A DNA stretch of 40,844 nt from Candidatus Niyogibacteria bacterium RIFCSPLOWO2_01_FULL_45_48 (GCA_001819395.1 MHMQ01000036.1:1-40844); one strand, 5' to 3'; counted from the first letter of the stretch, positions 1-8,897 are shown. Numbers and translations are program-made. The notes: generated by a model not told the origin, from the sequence alone.

Positions 1-1
1 G

Positions 2-259
2 AGCCGCGATATTTATGATGTTTGGTTTTTCCTTAAAAACAACTGGCCGATAAATAAAGAAATCGTTGAGCAGCGTTCGGGCAAATCATTTAAAGAGATT
101 CTACAAGCAACCGCGGAACAGCTGGAAAAAATGGAGAATCGAAACATTCTGGTCGGTTTGGGAGAGTTTTTGACCGAAAGCCAAAAGGATTGGGCCCGGG
201 CAAAACTCCGCGATGAAACAATCTTTTTATTAAAGGCGCGCTTGGAGAGCGAAAAGTAA
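2..259 (+). CDS. AbiEii/AbiGii-type nucleotidyltransferase toxin, C-terminal part
   Basis: The window opens inside this gene; 85 codons remain before the TAA at 257-259. The visible start RDIYDVWFFLK matches the conserved C-terminal RD(I/L)YD motif of the nucleotidyl transferase AbiEii/AbiGii toxin family, followed by a helical tail. Family members are toxins of type IV-like abortive-infection modules that transfer nucleotides to tRNA or other targets; the cognate antitoxin usually lies upstream and would be outside the window. The catalytic GSxxxxDxD part is also outside, so activity cannot be judged. It is the left-most visible gene of the defence island. Family call is by motif only. Confidence 0.75.
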   Translation, partial: SRDIYDVWFFLKNNWPINKEIVEQRSGKSFKEILQATAEQLEKMENRNILVGLGEFLTESQKDWARAKLRDETIFLLKARLESEK

Positions 260-334
260 GACAAAGAACCAAAGATTAAAAATGAAAATGAATATGAACT
301 CTGATCTAACATTTATCACAAACGAAAAATTCAC

Positions 335-360
335 CCCGTAGGAAGCTTTGCTTTCCTTCG
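335..360. repeat. CCCCGTAG-type interspersed hairpin, copy 1
   Basis: CCCCGTAG is followed by a small hairpin with arms GGAAGC and GCTTTCC. A related element, inverted, is at 7652-7686, where CTACGGGG closes a hairpin with arms GAACGC and GCGTTC. The shared outer CCCCGTAG with different but self-complementary cores suggests a dispersed palindromic repeat family. No gene overlaps it. Confidence 0.45.
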
Positions 361-365
361 AGGCG

Positions 366-389
366 AATACGCCAGACGGGTGGCGTATT
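366..389. repeat. AATACGCCA hairpin repeat, copy 1
   Basis: Perfect 9-bp inverted repeat AATACGCCA / TGGCGTATT around the 6-nt loop GACGGG. The same arms recur at 9236-9259 and 10737-10760, where the loop read on the opposite strand is GGCGGG and AGCGGG. All three copies lie in the defence island and I saw none in the remaining 30 kb. The 197-nt gap 260-456 otherwise holds only the promoter listed next. Confidence 0.7.
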
Positions 390-421
390 GGGCGAAAAAG
401 GCGGCTTTAAGACAACATCTC

Positions 422-450
422 TTGACTTTTATATCGGTATCCTATATACT
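422..450 (+). promoter_or_regulatory. Sigma70-type promoter for the 457 gene (leaderless)
   Basis: TTGACT (422-427), a 17-bp spacer and TATACT (445-450) form a near-consensus promoter. The ATG at 457 starts only 6 nt after the -10 box, so the transcript probably begins at or next to the start codon. This decides the start at 457 over the in-frame GTG or ATG-like codons further upstream. Confidence 0.75.
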
Positions 451-456
451 TGGGAT

Positions 457-801
457 ATGAACTTACATATCCCTAAAGAGCCAGAACACGTTAAAAACTG
501 GATGAAGACAGTCGAGGTCAATATAGTTAAAACACCTGGTGTTAACTGGGACAATGTTAACGTTTGGTATGGCAACCAGCTTCCTAAATATCTTTGGGAG
601 CATTGGGGCAATCAACTTAAAACCCAAGGTTTTACTTGGCAGATTTTTCTTAGAGTTTTAAAGCATCGAACTGATGCGGTATTGCTTTGGAATAAAGGAA
701 TAATAAAGTGGGATGATTTAGCTCAAGAATTTATTAATCTAATAGAGGGCCCATTTGGTAAAGAAATCGTGGCTCGATATGCTAAAAATAATCATGAATA
801 A
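457..801 (+). CDS. Hypothetical protein, 114 aa, defence island
   Basis: I do not recognise this family. The protein is soluble, rich in Trp, Asn and Lys (ten or so aromatic residues in the first 70), with no signal peptide, Cys motif or evident catalytic signature. The start at 457 is chosen because a strong promoter (422-450) ends 6 nt before it; an upstream in-frame start at 388 would lie upstream of that promoter. Its stop overlaps the start of the next gene by 8 nt, so the two are probably co-transcribed and translationally coupled. Placement directly before a type III restriction-modification locus suggests an accessory or defence-linked role, but that is inference only. Confidence 0.55.
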   Translation: MNLHIPKEPEHVKNWMKTVEVNIVKTPGVNWDNVNVWYGNQLPKYLWEHWGNQLKTQGFTWQIFLRVLKHRTDAVLLWNKGIIKWDDLAQEFINLIEGPFGKEIVARYAKNNHE

Positions 802-1288
802 TAGATTTTGGAAAGACCCAAAATTTTTAATTCCGACAATAATTAGTCTTATTTTATTACTTGTAGCAGTAATTTCTATTCCATATTGGTCAATTTGGTT
901 ACCAGGTGTTTTTTCTGGACAAAATAAAAATGAAAAACAAGCTGCTGCGGTAATAACCCCAACAGATCCAATTAATATAGCGGATATTATTAAGCGTATA
1001 GAAAATGCTAAAACATCAGAGGAAGTACAGGATTTACTTGATACTTATAAAAATACGTCAATAATAGGAGAGGGTGAATATTCGAATAAGTGGAGATCGG
1101 AAGACAGCGAGGGACCTAAAATTGGAATAACAGTTGCGAACGGAACAGTTAAATGTAATTTTAGTACCGACTGGCAGAAAAGAATTGAGCTATTGCAGTT
1201 AGGAGATACTATAAATTTTTTGGGAACATTTCGTTTTCTTGAACTTTGGGCCTTATACAATGTGGGCGATTGTTCATTAACCCAATAA
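794..1288 (+). CDS. Single-pass membrane protein with possible OB-fold domain
   Basis: 164 aa from the ATG at 794, which overlaps the preceding stop codon by 8 nt; an earlier in-frame start at 755 is possible but would overlap by 47 nt. Residues about 9-32 form one hydrophobic segment (FLIPTIISLILLLVAVISI), so the rest probably sits outside the membrane. The C-terminal part (about 80-164) has alternating short strands, a late KCNFSTDW stretch, LGDTINFLGTF and a terminal GDCSL, a pattern like tRNA_anti-like/OB-fold domains in which the GD(x)V(x)G turn precedes the last strand. That resemblance is by eye and not certain. Nine bases separate it from mod. Confidence 0.5.
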   Translation: MNNRFWKDPKFLIPTIISLILLLVAVISIPYWSIWLPGVFSGQNKNEKQAAAVITPTDPINIADIIKRIENAKTSEEVQDLLDTYKNTSIIGEGEYSNKWRSEDSEGPKIGITVANGTVKCNFSTDWQKRIELLQLGDTINFLGTFRFLELWALYNVGDCSLTQ

Positions 1289-1297
1289 GTAAATCTC

Positions 1298-3403
1298 ATG
1301 CAATTATCTGACAATGAAAAAAGGGATATTGTGAAATACTTGGAAGCGGGGAAACCGCTTCCGGAGAAGTATCGCTTTTTGCTTTTTGATGATGATCGTG
1401 AAGTTGAGCTGGTTTGGAATGGAAAGACAAATGAGGTAACGAATGTTGTCTTGCCTTTTCAAGTTATTGAGCAAATAGACGAGCCGAGAAGTGATGCGAA
1501 ATTTGGCAATCAAAATTCTCTTTTTGACACTTCCGGGCGACAAATAACCGGATGGACGAATAAATTGATTTGGGGAGACAATAAACTGATTCTCTCCTCT
1601 CTCAAAAATGGACCGCTTCGCAAAGAAATAGAAGCGCAAGGCGGTTTGAAATTGATTTACATTGACCCTCCGTTTGATGTCGGGGCGGATTTTTCAATGG
1701 ATATAAAAATCGGCGATGGCGAGGACGAAGAAAGTTTTACTAAAAAGCCGTCAGTGATAGAAGAAATTGCCTATCGCGACACTTGGGGTAAGGGTGCAGA
1801 TAGTTTTATCGCCATGATTTATGAACGATTAAAACTCATGCACGATTTACTTGCGGATGATGGGAGTATCTATGTGCACTGTGATTGGAGGTTAACTGGA
1901 CATCTGCGCCTTGTTATGGATGAATTATTTGGAATTGATAATTTTGTAAATGAGATTATTTGGTCTTACCCTGATAAGCTGCAAGGGAATATAAATGGGT
2001 TACCTAAAAATCATGATACGGTATTATTTTACACAAAAGGGAAAGGATATATTTGGAATGGGGTGAAGATTAAACTTGATAAGTCTCGAAAAATTAATGC
2101 GCGAATTTGGAATCCAGTAACAGGAAAACTAGATACAAAAAAGGACGAATACGGAAAAGTCATTTATAACGAGTATTCAACAAAAAATGCGGATGATGTT
2201 TGGATTATTCCACAGGCCGAAGTAACAAAAAAAGATAATACTGGGTATCCGACAGAGAAGCCAATTACATTGCTTGAACGAATTATAAAAGCCTCCTCCA
2301 ACGAGGGCGACCTTGTTGCTGATTTTTTCTGCGGTTCTGGAACCACCCTCGCTGTTGCAGAAAAACTTGGCAGAAAATGGATCGGTTCTGATTTGGGTAA
2401 ATTTAGTATTCACACTTCTCGTAAACGATTGATTGGTACGCAAAGAGAAATGAAAAAGGAAAGCAAAAATTTCCGTGCTTTTGAAATTTTGAATGTCGGC
2501 AGATACGAAAGAGAGAATTTTCTTGCGACAAATGACGATTTGCGAGCGGAAGAAAAATCAAAACAAGCTGAAGGAAAAGAAAAGGAATTTATAAAACTTA
2601 TACTTTCTGCTTACAAAGCAGAGCCAGTTGAGTCCTTTGAAGCCCTGGTGGGCAAAAAGCGTGATAGGTTGGTCGCGGTTGGGCCAATCAATGCGCCGGT
2701 ATCTGAAAATTTTGTAGCGCAAGTAGTTAAAGAATGTGAAGATAAAAAAATAACTAAAGTAGATGTATTGGGTTTTGACTGGGAGATGGGTTTTGATAGA
2801 CACGAATTTAGAGGCGGCGGTATTGATATCGCGTTTAAAATAATTCCACGAGAGGTTTTTGATAAAAAGGCGGTAGAAAAGGGGCAAGTGAAGTTTTATG
2901 ATGTCGCTTTTATAGAAGCAAAGCCGATTGTAAAAGGACGAGGAAATGACAAAGAAATTTCCATCGAACTCACCGACTTTTCCGTCTTTTATAATCAAGA
3001 TGATTCCGGCGAAATAGCCGAGGCATTGCGCCCCGGCGGATCTAAAGTGGTGGTAGAAGATGGTCAAGTGGTAAAAATCTCAAAAGATAAGAAGACGGAA
3101 GAAATCTCAAAGGAGGTTTTGACTAAAAAATGGAGCGACTGGATTGACTATTGGGCGGTAGATTTTGATTTCGCGAGCAGAAAGGAAATCATCAAAGTAA
3201 TGGAAGATGGCAAGGAAAAAGAAGTTTGGACCGGTGACTATATTTTTGACAATGAATGGCAGAGTTTCCGCACAAAAAAGAACAGAAATCTTGACCTTGT
3301 TACTTCCCCAAAGGTAGCGACAAAAGGCAAGCACAAAATAGCCGTAAAGGTCGTAGATATTTTCGGGAATGATACTACTAAAGTAATTGAAGTAAAAATA
3401 TGA
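1298..3403 (+). CDS. mod: Type III restriction-modification DNA methyltransferase (Mod)
   Basis: 701 aa adenine-specific N6 methyltransferase that protects host DNA and supplies the recognition subunit of the Mod/Res complex. Motif order is that of the beta class: catalytic DPPF at residues 123-126 comes first and the AdoMet-binding FxGxGT motif (DFFCGSGTT, 342-350) comes second. Between them (about 210-315) lies the expected target-recognition stretch, here short. TEKPITLLERII (319-330) precedes motif I as usual. Residues 380-700 are a long C-terminal extension typical of type III Mod proteins. The gene overlaps the next one by 4 nt (ATGA). The paired helicase-nuclease is at 4940-7630. The recognition sequence cannot be read from the protein. 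Confidence 0.93.
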   Translation: MQLSDNEKRDIVKYLEAGKPLPEKYRFLLFDDDREVELVWNGKTNEVTNVVLPFQVIEQIDEPRSDAKFGNQNSLFDTSGRQITGWTNKLIWGDNKLILSSLKNGPLRKEIEAQGGLKLIYIDPPFDVGADFSMDIKIGDGEDEESFTKKPSVIEEIAYRDTWGKGADSFIAMIYERLKLMHDLLADDGSIYVHCDWRLTGHLRLVMDELFGIDNFVNEIIWSYPDKLQGNINGLPKNHDTVLFYTKGKGYIWNGVKIKLDKSRKINARIWNPVTGKLDTKKDEYGKVIYNEYSTKNADDVWIIPQAEVTKKDNTGYPTEKPITLLERIIKASSNEGDLVADFFCGSGTTLAVAEKLGRKWIGSDLGKFSIHTSRKRLIGTQREMKKESKNFRAFEILNVGRYERENFLATNDDLRAEEKSKQAEGKEKEFIKLILSAYKAEPVESFEALVGKKRDRLVAVGPINAPVSENFVAQVVKECEDKKITKVDVLGFDWEMGFDRHEFRGGGIDIAFKIIPREVFDKKAVEKGQVKFYDVAFIEAKPIVKGRGNDKEISIELTDFSVFYNQDDSGEIAEALRPGGSKVVVEDGQVVKISKDKKTEEISKEVLTKKWSDWIDYWAVDFDFASRKEIIKVMEDGKEKEVWTGDYIFDNEWQSFRTKKNRNLDLVTSPKVATKGKHKIAVKVVDIFGNDTTKVIEVKI

Positions 3404-4845
3404 GTATGGAACAAAAAGATTTTGAAAAATTAATCAAGGATTTATCTGCACTTCCCACAGAGACCGAATCAGTGGAATTTAAAGAAAATCATTTTACCAA
3501 GGAAGAAATTGGTAAAAGAATATCTGCTCTTTCAAATGCTGCAAACTTGCATGACCAAAAATATGGCTATTTAATTTTTGGTATTCAAGACACGACCCAC
3601 AAAATAATGGGTACGACATTTATCCCATCTCAGGAGAGAGTTGGCAACGAAGAATTGGAGTTTTGGCTTTCAAAAAATATTAATCCAAAAATTGACTTTC
3701 GAATCTATGAACAATCATTCGAAGATAAAAAAATAGCACTTTTTATTATTCCTCCTGCCATAAACCAGCCAGTAAAATTTCAAAATATTGCATATATAAG
3801 AGTTGGATCAACGACACCCAAACTCTCTGATTACCCAGATAAAGAAAGTAAGATTTGGAATAATATCAATCGAAAAAGCTTTGAAAAAGGAATAGCGAAA
3901 GAACACTTAACCGTGTCGGAAGTCTTGAAATTACTTGATTATGGTAAATATTTTTCTTTAACTAAACAAGAGTTACCTTCTGAAACTAACCTGTTCGTTG
4001 AGAAAATGATTCAACACGGCCTAGTTAAAAAAGTCTTTGATGATAGTTATGACATTACCAATTTAGGTGCTATTTTATTCGCAAAGAATTTAGTAGATTT
4101 CCCAACAGTGAAAAGAAAATCTGTCAGAGTAGTAATTTACAAAGGAAATACAAGAGTTGATAGAGTAAAAGAACAAGAAGGTTCTTTTGGCTATGCAATC
4201 TCTTTCGAAAGTTTGCTGGATTACATTAATGATAAATTACCCCAGAATGAAGATATTTCTAGATCATTAAGAAAAGAAGTAAAAATGTATCCAGAAGTGG
4301 CAATCCGTGAGTTCGTTGCGAATGCTCTCATACACCAAGATTTGTCGATTTCGGGTGCTGGTCCTATGATAGAAATTTTTGACGACCGTATAGAAATAAC
4401 AAATACAGGAGAACCGCTTATAGATACTGATAGATTTATTGACCATCCTCCCCGTTCCCGCAACGAAGATATGGCGTCATTTATGCGTCAAATTGGTGTA
4501 TGTGAAGAGGGAGGGACCGGAATCGATCGAGCTTTAATAAATATCGCGCTCTTCCAATTACCCGCTCCTAACTTTCAAAAATTTGATAATTTTACTCGAG
4601 TTACGCTATACGCGCGGAAAGAACTCAAGGATATGACGATCGATGATAAGGTGCGAGCTTGTTTTCAACACTGTGTTTTGAAATATGTTGAAAATTTAAG
4701 AATGACAAATGCAACATTACGAGAGCGATTAGGTATTGGTGAGAAAAATTATCCCGCCGCTTCGGCAATCATAAAGGCCACAACAGAAAAAGGCCTAATT
4801 AAGGAATCGGAAAGACCCAAGGAATATGTACCAATATGGGCATGA
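3400..4845 (+). CDS. AlbA_2 / GHKL-domain (RecG-like) protein inside the type III R-M locus
   Basis: 481 aa. Residues about 15-130 match the AlbA_2 (Schlafen AAA_4-type, putative DNA/RNA-binding) domain: ESVEFKEN near the N-terminus, then a GYLIFGI strand and an YIRVGS(T)T strand. A later segment, EFVANALIHQD...IEIFDDRIEITNTG (about 304-335), matches the HATPase_c_4 part of these ATP-dependent-helicase-RecG-like regulators. A winged-helix-like tail follows. Starts with the ATGA overlap on mod, so it is translated from the same mRNA. Such proteins occur as regulators or as effector parts of defence loci; sitting between mod and res it probably serves this R-M system, but its actual job is unknown. 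Confidence 0.8.
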   Translation: MSMEQKDFEKLIKDLSALPTETESVEFKENHFTKEEIGKRISALSNAANLHDQKYGYLIFGIQDTTHKIMGTTFIPSQERVGNEELEFWLSKNINPKIDFRIYEQSFEDKKIALFIIPPAINQPVKFQNIAYIRVGSTTPKLSDYPDKESKIWNNINRKSFEKGIAKEHLTVSEVLKLLDYGKYFSLTKQELPSETNLFVEKMIQHGLVKKVFDDSYDITNLGAILFAKNLVDFPTVKRKSVRVVIYKGNTRVDRVKEQEGSFGYAISFESLLDYINDKLPQNEDISRSLRKEVKMYPEVAIREFVANALIHQDLSISGAGPMIEIFDDRIEITNTGEPLIDTDRFIDHPPRSRNEDMASFMRQIGVCEEGGTGIDRALINIALFQLPAPNFQKFDNFTRVTLYARKELKDMTIDDKVRACFQHCVLKYVENLRMTNATLRERLGIGEKNYPAASAIIKATTEKGLIKESERPKEYVPIWA

Positions 4846-4939
4846 TAATCATGTAGTAAACTTATCAACAATCACATGAAAACCACCAAAATCCCTTTAT
4901 TTAAGCTAGAAAAGCATGTAGTGGGCATGTAGTAAAATC
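4846..4939 (+). other. Short spacer with repeated CATGTAGT motif and an 18-codon ORF
   Basis: Between the AlbA_2 gene and res, CATGTAGTAAA occurs at 4850-4860 and 4926-4936, and CATGTAGT also at 4915-4922. An ORF of 18 codons (4876-4932, starting MKTTKIPLF) ends 7 nt before the res ATG. It could be a leader peptide, a decayed gene start, or chance; there is no clear ribosome binding site in front of it. Confidence 0.3.
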
Positions 4940-7630
4940 ATGGCTTTACACAAAGACTTTCCAAAAGACCCATACGCGATACTTGACCCGAATATTCGGT
5001 GGTTTCCTGCTGATGAAGCATTGAGAGAAAAAGGGTTTGATAAGCTCATTCCTCCTCTGGTGGCTGATTTACGAAAAAAAGTAAAAGAATGGCGAGATAA
5101 AAATTACGATGGAGCAAGCGATACTTCTAAATCACTTTTGAATTGGTGGTTTAAGGAGGAACATATTTTATATGACCAACACGGAGTATCTTCTCATTTC
5201 AAATACTATTTCGCACAAAGAGAGGCTTTGGAAACAGTCGTATGGCTTTATGAAGTGGCGAAAGTAAAAGATAAATACGATCTCATTCGCTATAATTCTA
5301 CTGGTGTATTAAGTCCGCAGATGTTTACCGAGGAGTGGCTTCGCTTTGTCATTAAAATGGCGACTGGCGCGGGCAAGACCAAAGTAATGAGTCTAGTTGT
5401 TGCATGGGCATATTTTCATAAAAAATATGAGAAAAATTCAAGTTTGGCAAAGAATTTTCTTTTGATAACACCGAATGTCATTGTTTTTGAAAGAATAAAA
5501 AATGATTTTGGAGGCTTAAAAATATTTTTTAGCGATCCTGTTTTGCCGGATAACGGCTATCATGGGCAAAACTGGCAGGACGATTTTCAGATGACTCTCC
5601 ATTTGCAAGACGATTTGCGCAATGTTTCTGATACTGGAAATATATTTTTGACTAACATCCACAGAGTTTTTGAGGGTTATATACACGAAGCGAGCGCAGA
5701 AGATGCGGACACCTCGCGATACTTCTTGGGCGACAATCCTGTTACAAAAACAAGCGACTCTACTGTCGATTTGGGAATGATCGTAAGAGATATTGATGAA
5801 CTTATTGTAATCAATGACGAAGCACACCATTTGCACGACCATAAATCGGCTTGGGTTAAATCTGTTACAGACATAGACAATCGACTAAAACAGAAAGGCG
5901 CGGGGCTATCTTTACAGCTTGACCTCACAGCTACGCCCAGAAAAAATGACGGCTCTATTTTTGTGCAAACCATTTCCGATTATCCTCTTGTTGAAGCAAT
6001 ACATCAGAGAGTTGTAAAAAATCCGGTTGTGCCAGACGCGGCTAGCCGAGGAAAGCTAAAAGAAAATCAAAGCACGCTGTTTAGTGAAAAATACAGGGAT
6101 TATATAAATCTTGGTATTGAAGAATGGAAAAAAACATACGAAGTATTAAAACTGATGGGTAAAAAATCCATTCTTTTTATCATGACCAATGATACAAAGA
6201 ATTGTGATGAGGTGGCAGAATATGTTGAAACAAGTTTTAAAGAGTTAAGGGGCGCGGTTTTGACTATCCATACGAATAAGAGCGGAGAAATTTCGGAAAG
6301 CGTGTCCGGTAAAAGTAAAGAGGAGTTGGATGTGCTTAGAAAACAAGCGAATGAAATTGATGGTTGGGAAAGCCCGTTCAAAGTAATTATTTCTGTGATG
6401 ATGTTGAAAGAAGGTTGGGATGTAAAAAATGTAACGACCATTGTTGGGCTACGACCATATGCCGCCGATTCAAAAATTCTACCCGAACAGACTCTCGGAC
6501 GAGGACTCCGCAGAATGTTTTTTGGGAGAGACGATGTTGAGGAGTATGTGAGCGTTGTGGGAACTCCTGCTTTTATGGACTTTGTTGAGTCAATCAAAGG
6601 CGAGGGCGTTATTCTTGAGAAGAAAGCGATGGGAACAGGAGCGAAGCCAATATCCCCGATGGTGATTGAGGTTGATAAGGATAATCCAAAAAAGGATATT
6701 GAGAAACTTGATATAGAGATTCCGGTGATGTCCCCCAGAATTCAGAGGGAATATAAAAATCTCGCCGAGCTGGATGTTTCTAAATTTGGGAATAAAAAAG
6801 TCAAAGTTAAAACTTTTTCTGAAGAAGAAAAACGAGAAATTGTGTTTAAGGATGTTGTTGGTGAAAAAACTCATCACACAACAATACTTTCGGGAGATAT
6901 AGAGCCAGATTATCAAAGCGTTGTCGGATTTTTTGCACAAGCAATAATGCGAGAACTACGGCTGTTTGGTTGCTACGATATTTTATTCGGCAAAGTAAGA
7001 GAGTTTTTGCAGAATAATATGTTTGATAGTCCTGTGAATTTGTCAGACTTAAATGTTTTAAGAAACTTGTCAGAAGTTGAATATATACGGCTCATTAAAG
7101 ATTCTTTCAAGAAAGCTATCAATGATCTCACCGTGGAAGATAAGGGAGATACGGAAATAAAAAATTATATAAAAATCAGCGAAGCAAGACCCTTTGTCGT
7201 TAATGACAAATCATATTTAATACCAAAAAAATCAGTTTTCAATAAAATTGTCGGGGACAGTGATTTTGAGCTGGTATTTTCGGATTTTCTTGAAAATTGT
7301 GATGATGTAATTTCTTTCGCAAAAAACTTTCAAAACAAGGAAGCGAGCGCGCTTAGGATTGAGTATAAAAATTCAGAAGGATTTATTGCTACCTACTACC
7401 CCGATTTCTTTGTCAAGAAAGATGAAAAGATTGTTTATATTGTTGAGACAAAAGGACGAGAAGAAAATAATGACAAGCTAAAATTTGAAAGACTGCAAAA
7501 GTGGTGTGAGGATGTGAACAATCGGCAGAATAGAGTTGTCTACAAGGCGCTTTATATCAAACAGGAAGAATGGAAAAAGGATAGATTTAAAAACTTTGAT
7601 GAAGTGGTAAGAGTGTTTGATCTAAAATAA
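4940..7630 (+). CDS. res: Type III restriction enzyme helicase-nuclease subunit (Res)
   Basis: 896 aa superfamily 2 helicase fused to a nuclease; with Mod it translocates on DNA and cuts unmodified sites. Walker A ATGAGKT is at 141-147, the DEAH box (INDEAHHLHD) at 291-300, motif III LTATPR follows, and the arginine-finger motif VI GRGLRRM appears later. The C-terminal PD-(D/E)xK nuclease is intact: YYPDFF with Asp822 and VETKGRE with Glu836/Lys838. Length is within the usual 850-1000 aa. Starts at the ATG following the spacer 4846-4939. All helicase and nuclease signatures are complete, so the system appears functional. Confidence 0.93.
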   Translation: MALHKDFPKDPYAILDPNIRWFPADEALREKGFDKLIPPLVADLRKKVKEWRDKNYDGASDTSKSLLNWWFKEEHILYDQHGVSSHFKYYFAQREALETVVWLYEVAKVKDKYDLIRYNSTGVLSPQMFTEEWLRFVIKMATGAGKTKVMSLVVAWAYFHKKYEKNSSLAKNFLLITPNVIVFERIKNDFGGLKIFFSDPVLPDNGYHGQNWQDDFQMTLHLQDDLRNVSDTGNIFLTNIHRVFEGYIHEASAEDADTSRYFLGDNPVTKTSDSTVDLGMIVRDIDELIVINDEAHHLHDHKSAWVKSVTDIDNRLKQKGAGLSLQLDLTATPRKNDGSIFVQTISDYPLVEAIHQRVVKNPVVPDAASRGKLKENQSTLFSEKYRDYINLGIEEWKKTYEVLKLMGKKSILFIMTNDTKNCDEVAEYVETSFKELRGAVLTIHTNKSGEISESVSGKSKEELDVLRKQANEIDGWESPFKVIISVMMLKEGWDVKNVTTIVGLRPYAADSKILPEQTLGRGLRRMFFGRDDVEEYVSVVGTPAFMDFVESIKGEGVILEKKAMGTGAKPISPMVIEVDKDNPKKDIEKLDIEIPVMSPRIQREYKNLAELDVSKFGNKKVKVKTFSEEEKREIVFKDVVGEKTHHTTILSGDIEPDYQSVVGFFAQAIMRELRLFGCYDILFGKVREFLQNNMFDSPVNLSDLNVLRNLSEVEYIRLIKDSFKKAINDLTVEDKGDTEIKNYIKISEARPFVVNDKSYLIPKKSVFNKIVGDSDFELVFSDFLENCDDVISFAKNFQNKEASALRIEYKNSEGFIATYYPDFFVKKDEKIVYIVETKGREENNDKLKFERLQKWCEDVNNRQNRVVYKALYIKQEEWKKDRFKNFDEVVRVFDLK

Positions 7631-7651
7631 TATACCCGATTGGCCAACAAA

Positions 7652-7686
7652 CCCCAGCAGTAGAACGCGAAGCGTTCACTACGGGG
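7652..7686. repeat. CCCCGTAG-type interspersed hairpin, copy 2 (inverted)
   Basis: CCCC and GGGG bound a hairpin with arms GAACGC (7663-7668) and GCGTTC (7672-7677), loop GAA, and outer GTA/TAC pairing. Read on the opposite strand it begins CCCCGTAG, like the element at 335-360. It sits in the gap after res. Confidence 0.5.
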
Positions 7687-7722
7687 CAAGAAAACTCGGA
7701 GAAGTGTTAAAATAAATTTATT

Positions 7723-8340
7723 ATGATAAATGATGTTTTAGAACAACTAGCAGAGGATTATTTCCGGCATTTGGGATATTTTACGCAACACAATGTAAAA
7801 TATCGTCCGAACAGACGAGGACCGGCTTATAACGTTCACTCGGACGTTGATATTGTTGCTGTTCATCCTAAGAAAAAAAGTATAGATAGAGTCATTGTAG
7901 TAAGTTGCAAATCTTGGCACGGAGGACTACATATTATGAGAGAACTAAAACGGCTAAAAGAAAATTATCGGAGGACCAGACAAACCTTTCGAGAACTTGC
8001 TATGCCTGTTTGGTCCCGGGCCTTAAAAAATAAAATAAAGGAAATAACTGGTCAAAAGAGATTTGTTTTTTATATTATTTGTGTTTCCTATGACCATGGA
8101 TATAAAAAAATGTGGGAGGAAAATAAAATATTTAAGAGAAATTTAAGCGGGTGTAAAATTAAGTTGCTTGATTTCAAAACCATGATTGAGGGAGTTAAGG
8201 AAGAGGCTTCCGGCATCACTCCCGCCCATAGCGAGCTTACCCGCTTGTTGCAATTTATTAATCACAGCGGAGGAAATATAAATTATAATCAAGTCAGCCC
8301 TTCAACTCGACTTAGATCAAGTAAAAAACTTAAAAAATAA
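7723..8340 (+). CDS. PD-(D/E)xK nuclease-like protein, 205 aa
   Basis: Residues 1-70 contain a helix (VLEQLAEDYFRHLGYFT), then HSDVDIVAV and, 15 residues on, VVSCKSWHG. This is the D-(x)n-(E/S/C)xK spacing of the restriction-endonuclease fold: Asp in SDVDIVAV and Lys in SCKSW would be metal-binding and catalytic, with the usual acidic residue before Lys replaced by Ser/Cys. Family unassigned; best called a restriction-endonuclease-like protein. A -10-like TAAAAT (7708-7713) lies 9 nt before the ATG. It is followed after 4 nt by a shorter, similarly built protein, so the two form a pair. The position after a type III R-M locus supports a defence role. Confidence 0.6.
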   Translation: MINDVLEQLAEDYFRHLGYFTQHNVKYRPNRRGPAYNVHSDVDIVAVHPKKKSIDRVIVVSCKSWHGGLHIMRELKRLKENYRRTRQTFRELAMPVWSRALKNKIKEITGQKRFVFYIICVSYDHGYKKMWEENKIFKRNLSGCKIKLLDFKTMIEGVKEEASGITPAHSELTRLLQFINHSGGNINYNQVSPSTRLRSSKKLKK

Positions 8341-8344
8341 ATTT

Positions 8345-8854
8345 ATGAATTTTTTAGAAGAGTTAACGGCTGAATGGCACGAATACAAGGGATTCTTTGT
8401 GCGTCGTAATATAAGATTTGGCGGCGCCGCTGGCGAATCTACGGGCGGTCATAGTGGCGATATAGATGTCTTGGCTTATCGACCAAAAGACAACACCCTT
8501 CTACATGTCGAAACTTCGTCTGATTACGATTCCTGGGAGGGTCGGAGGATAAGATTTACTGGTAAAAAGTTTACCGAACTTGCGATGGCGGAATGTGTCA
8601 AGGTGGTCGGATTTACTCCCAAAGTTATTAAACGCATTGCAATTGTCAGCCACACAAGGAAGCCGGCTGGCCTTAAGTGGCAAACAAAAAATGGATTGCC
8701 CATTGAGATTATTGACATTCCAACTTTTATTACAATAATTCTAGACGAACTTCGAGATAAAAAACATGCCAGACAAGTCGGTATTTCCGAGCAGTTACCA
8801 TTACTGCGAGCGATGCACTACGCTGTTAGCTATGGTCAAAAATTAAAAAAATAA
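8345..8854 (+). CDS. Restriction-endonuclease-fold-like protein, 169 aa, altered active site
   Basis: Shares the layout of its upstream neighbour: an N-terminal helix with WHEYKGFFVRRN, then GHSGDIDVLAY and LLHVETSSDYDSWEG. The Asp (GDIDV) and Glu (VETSS) of a PD-(D/E)xK site are present, but the position where ExK would have Lys is Ser, so it may be an inactive or binding partner of the 7723 protein. The start ATG follows the same AAATAAATTT leader seen before the neighbouring genes. No transmembrane segment. The assignment is by visual motif only. Confidence 0.55.
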   Translation: MNFLEELTAEWHEYKGFFVRRNIRFGGAAGESTGGHSGDIDVLAYRPKDNTLLHVETSSDYDSWEGRRIRFTGKKFTELAMAECVKVVGFTPKVIKRIAIVSHTRKPAGLKWQTKNGLPIEIIDIPTFITIILDELRDKKHARQVGISEQLPLLRAMHYAVSYGQKLKK

Positions 8855-8897
8855 ATTTATAACCTCGATTTTAATTTTCATAATTATCATTCTTGTC

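Noticed and set aside
2558-3067. 169-codon minus-strand frame inside mod
   Set aside because: Antisense to the conserved C-terminal part of mod, composition rich in Phe/Tyr as expected of a shadow.
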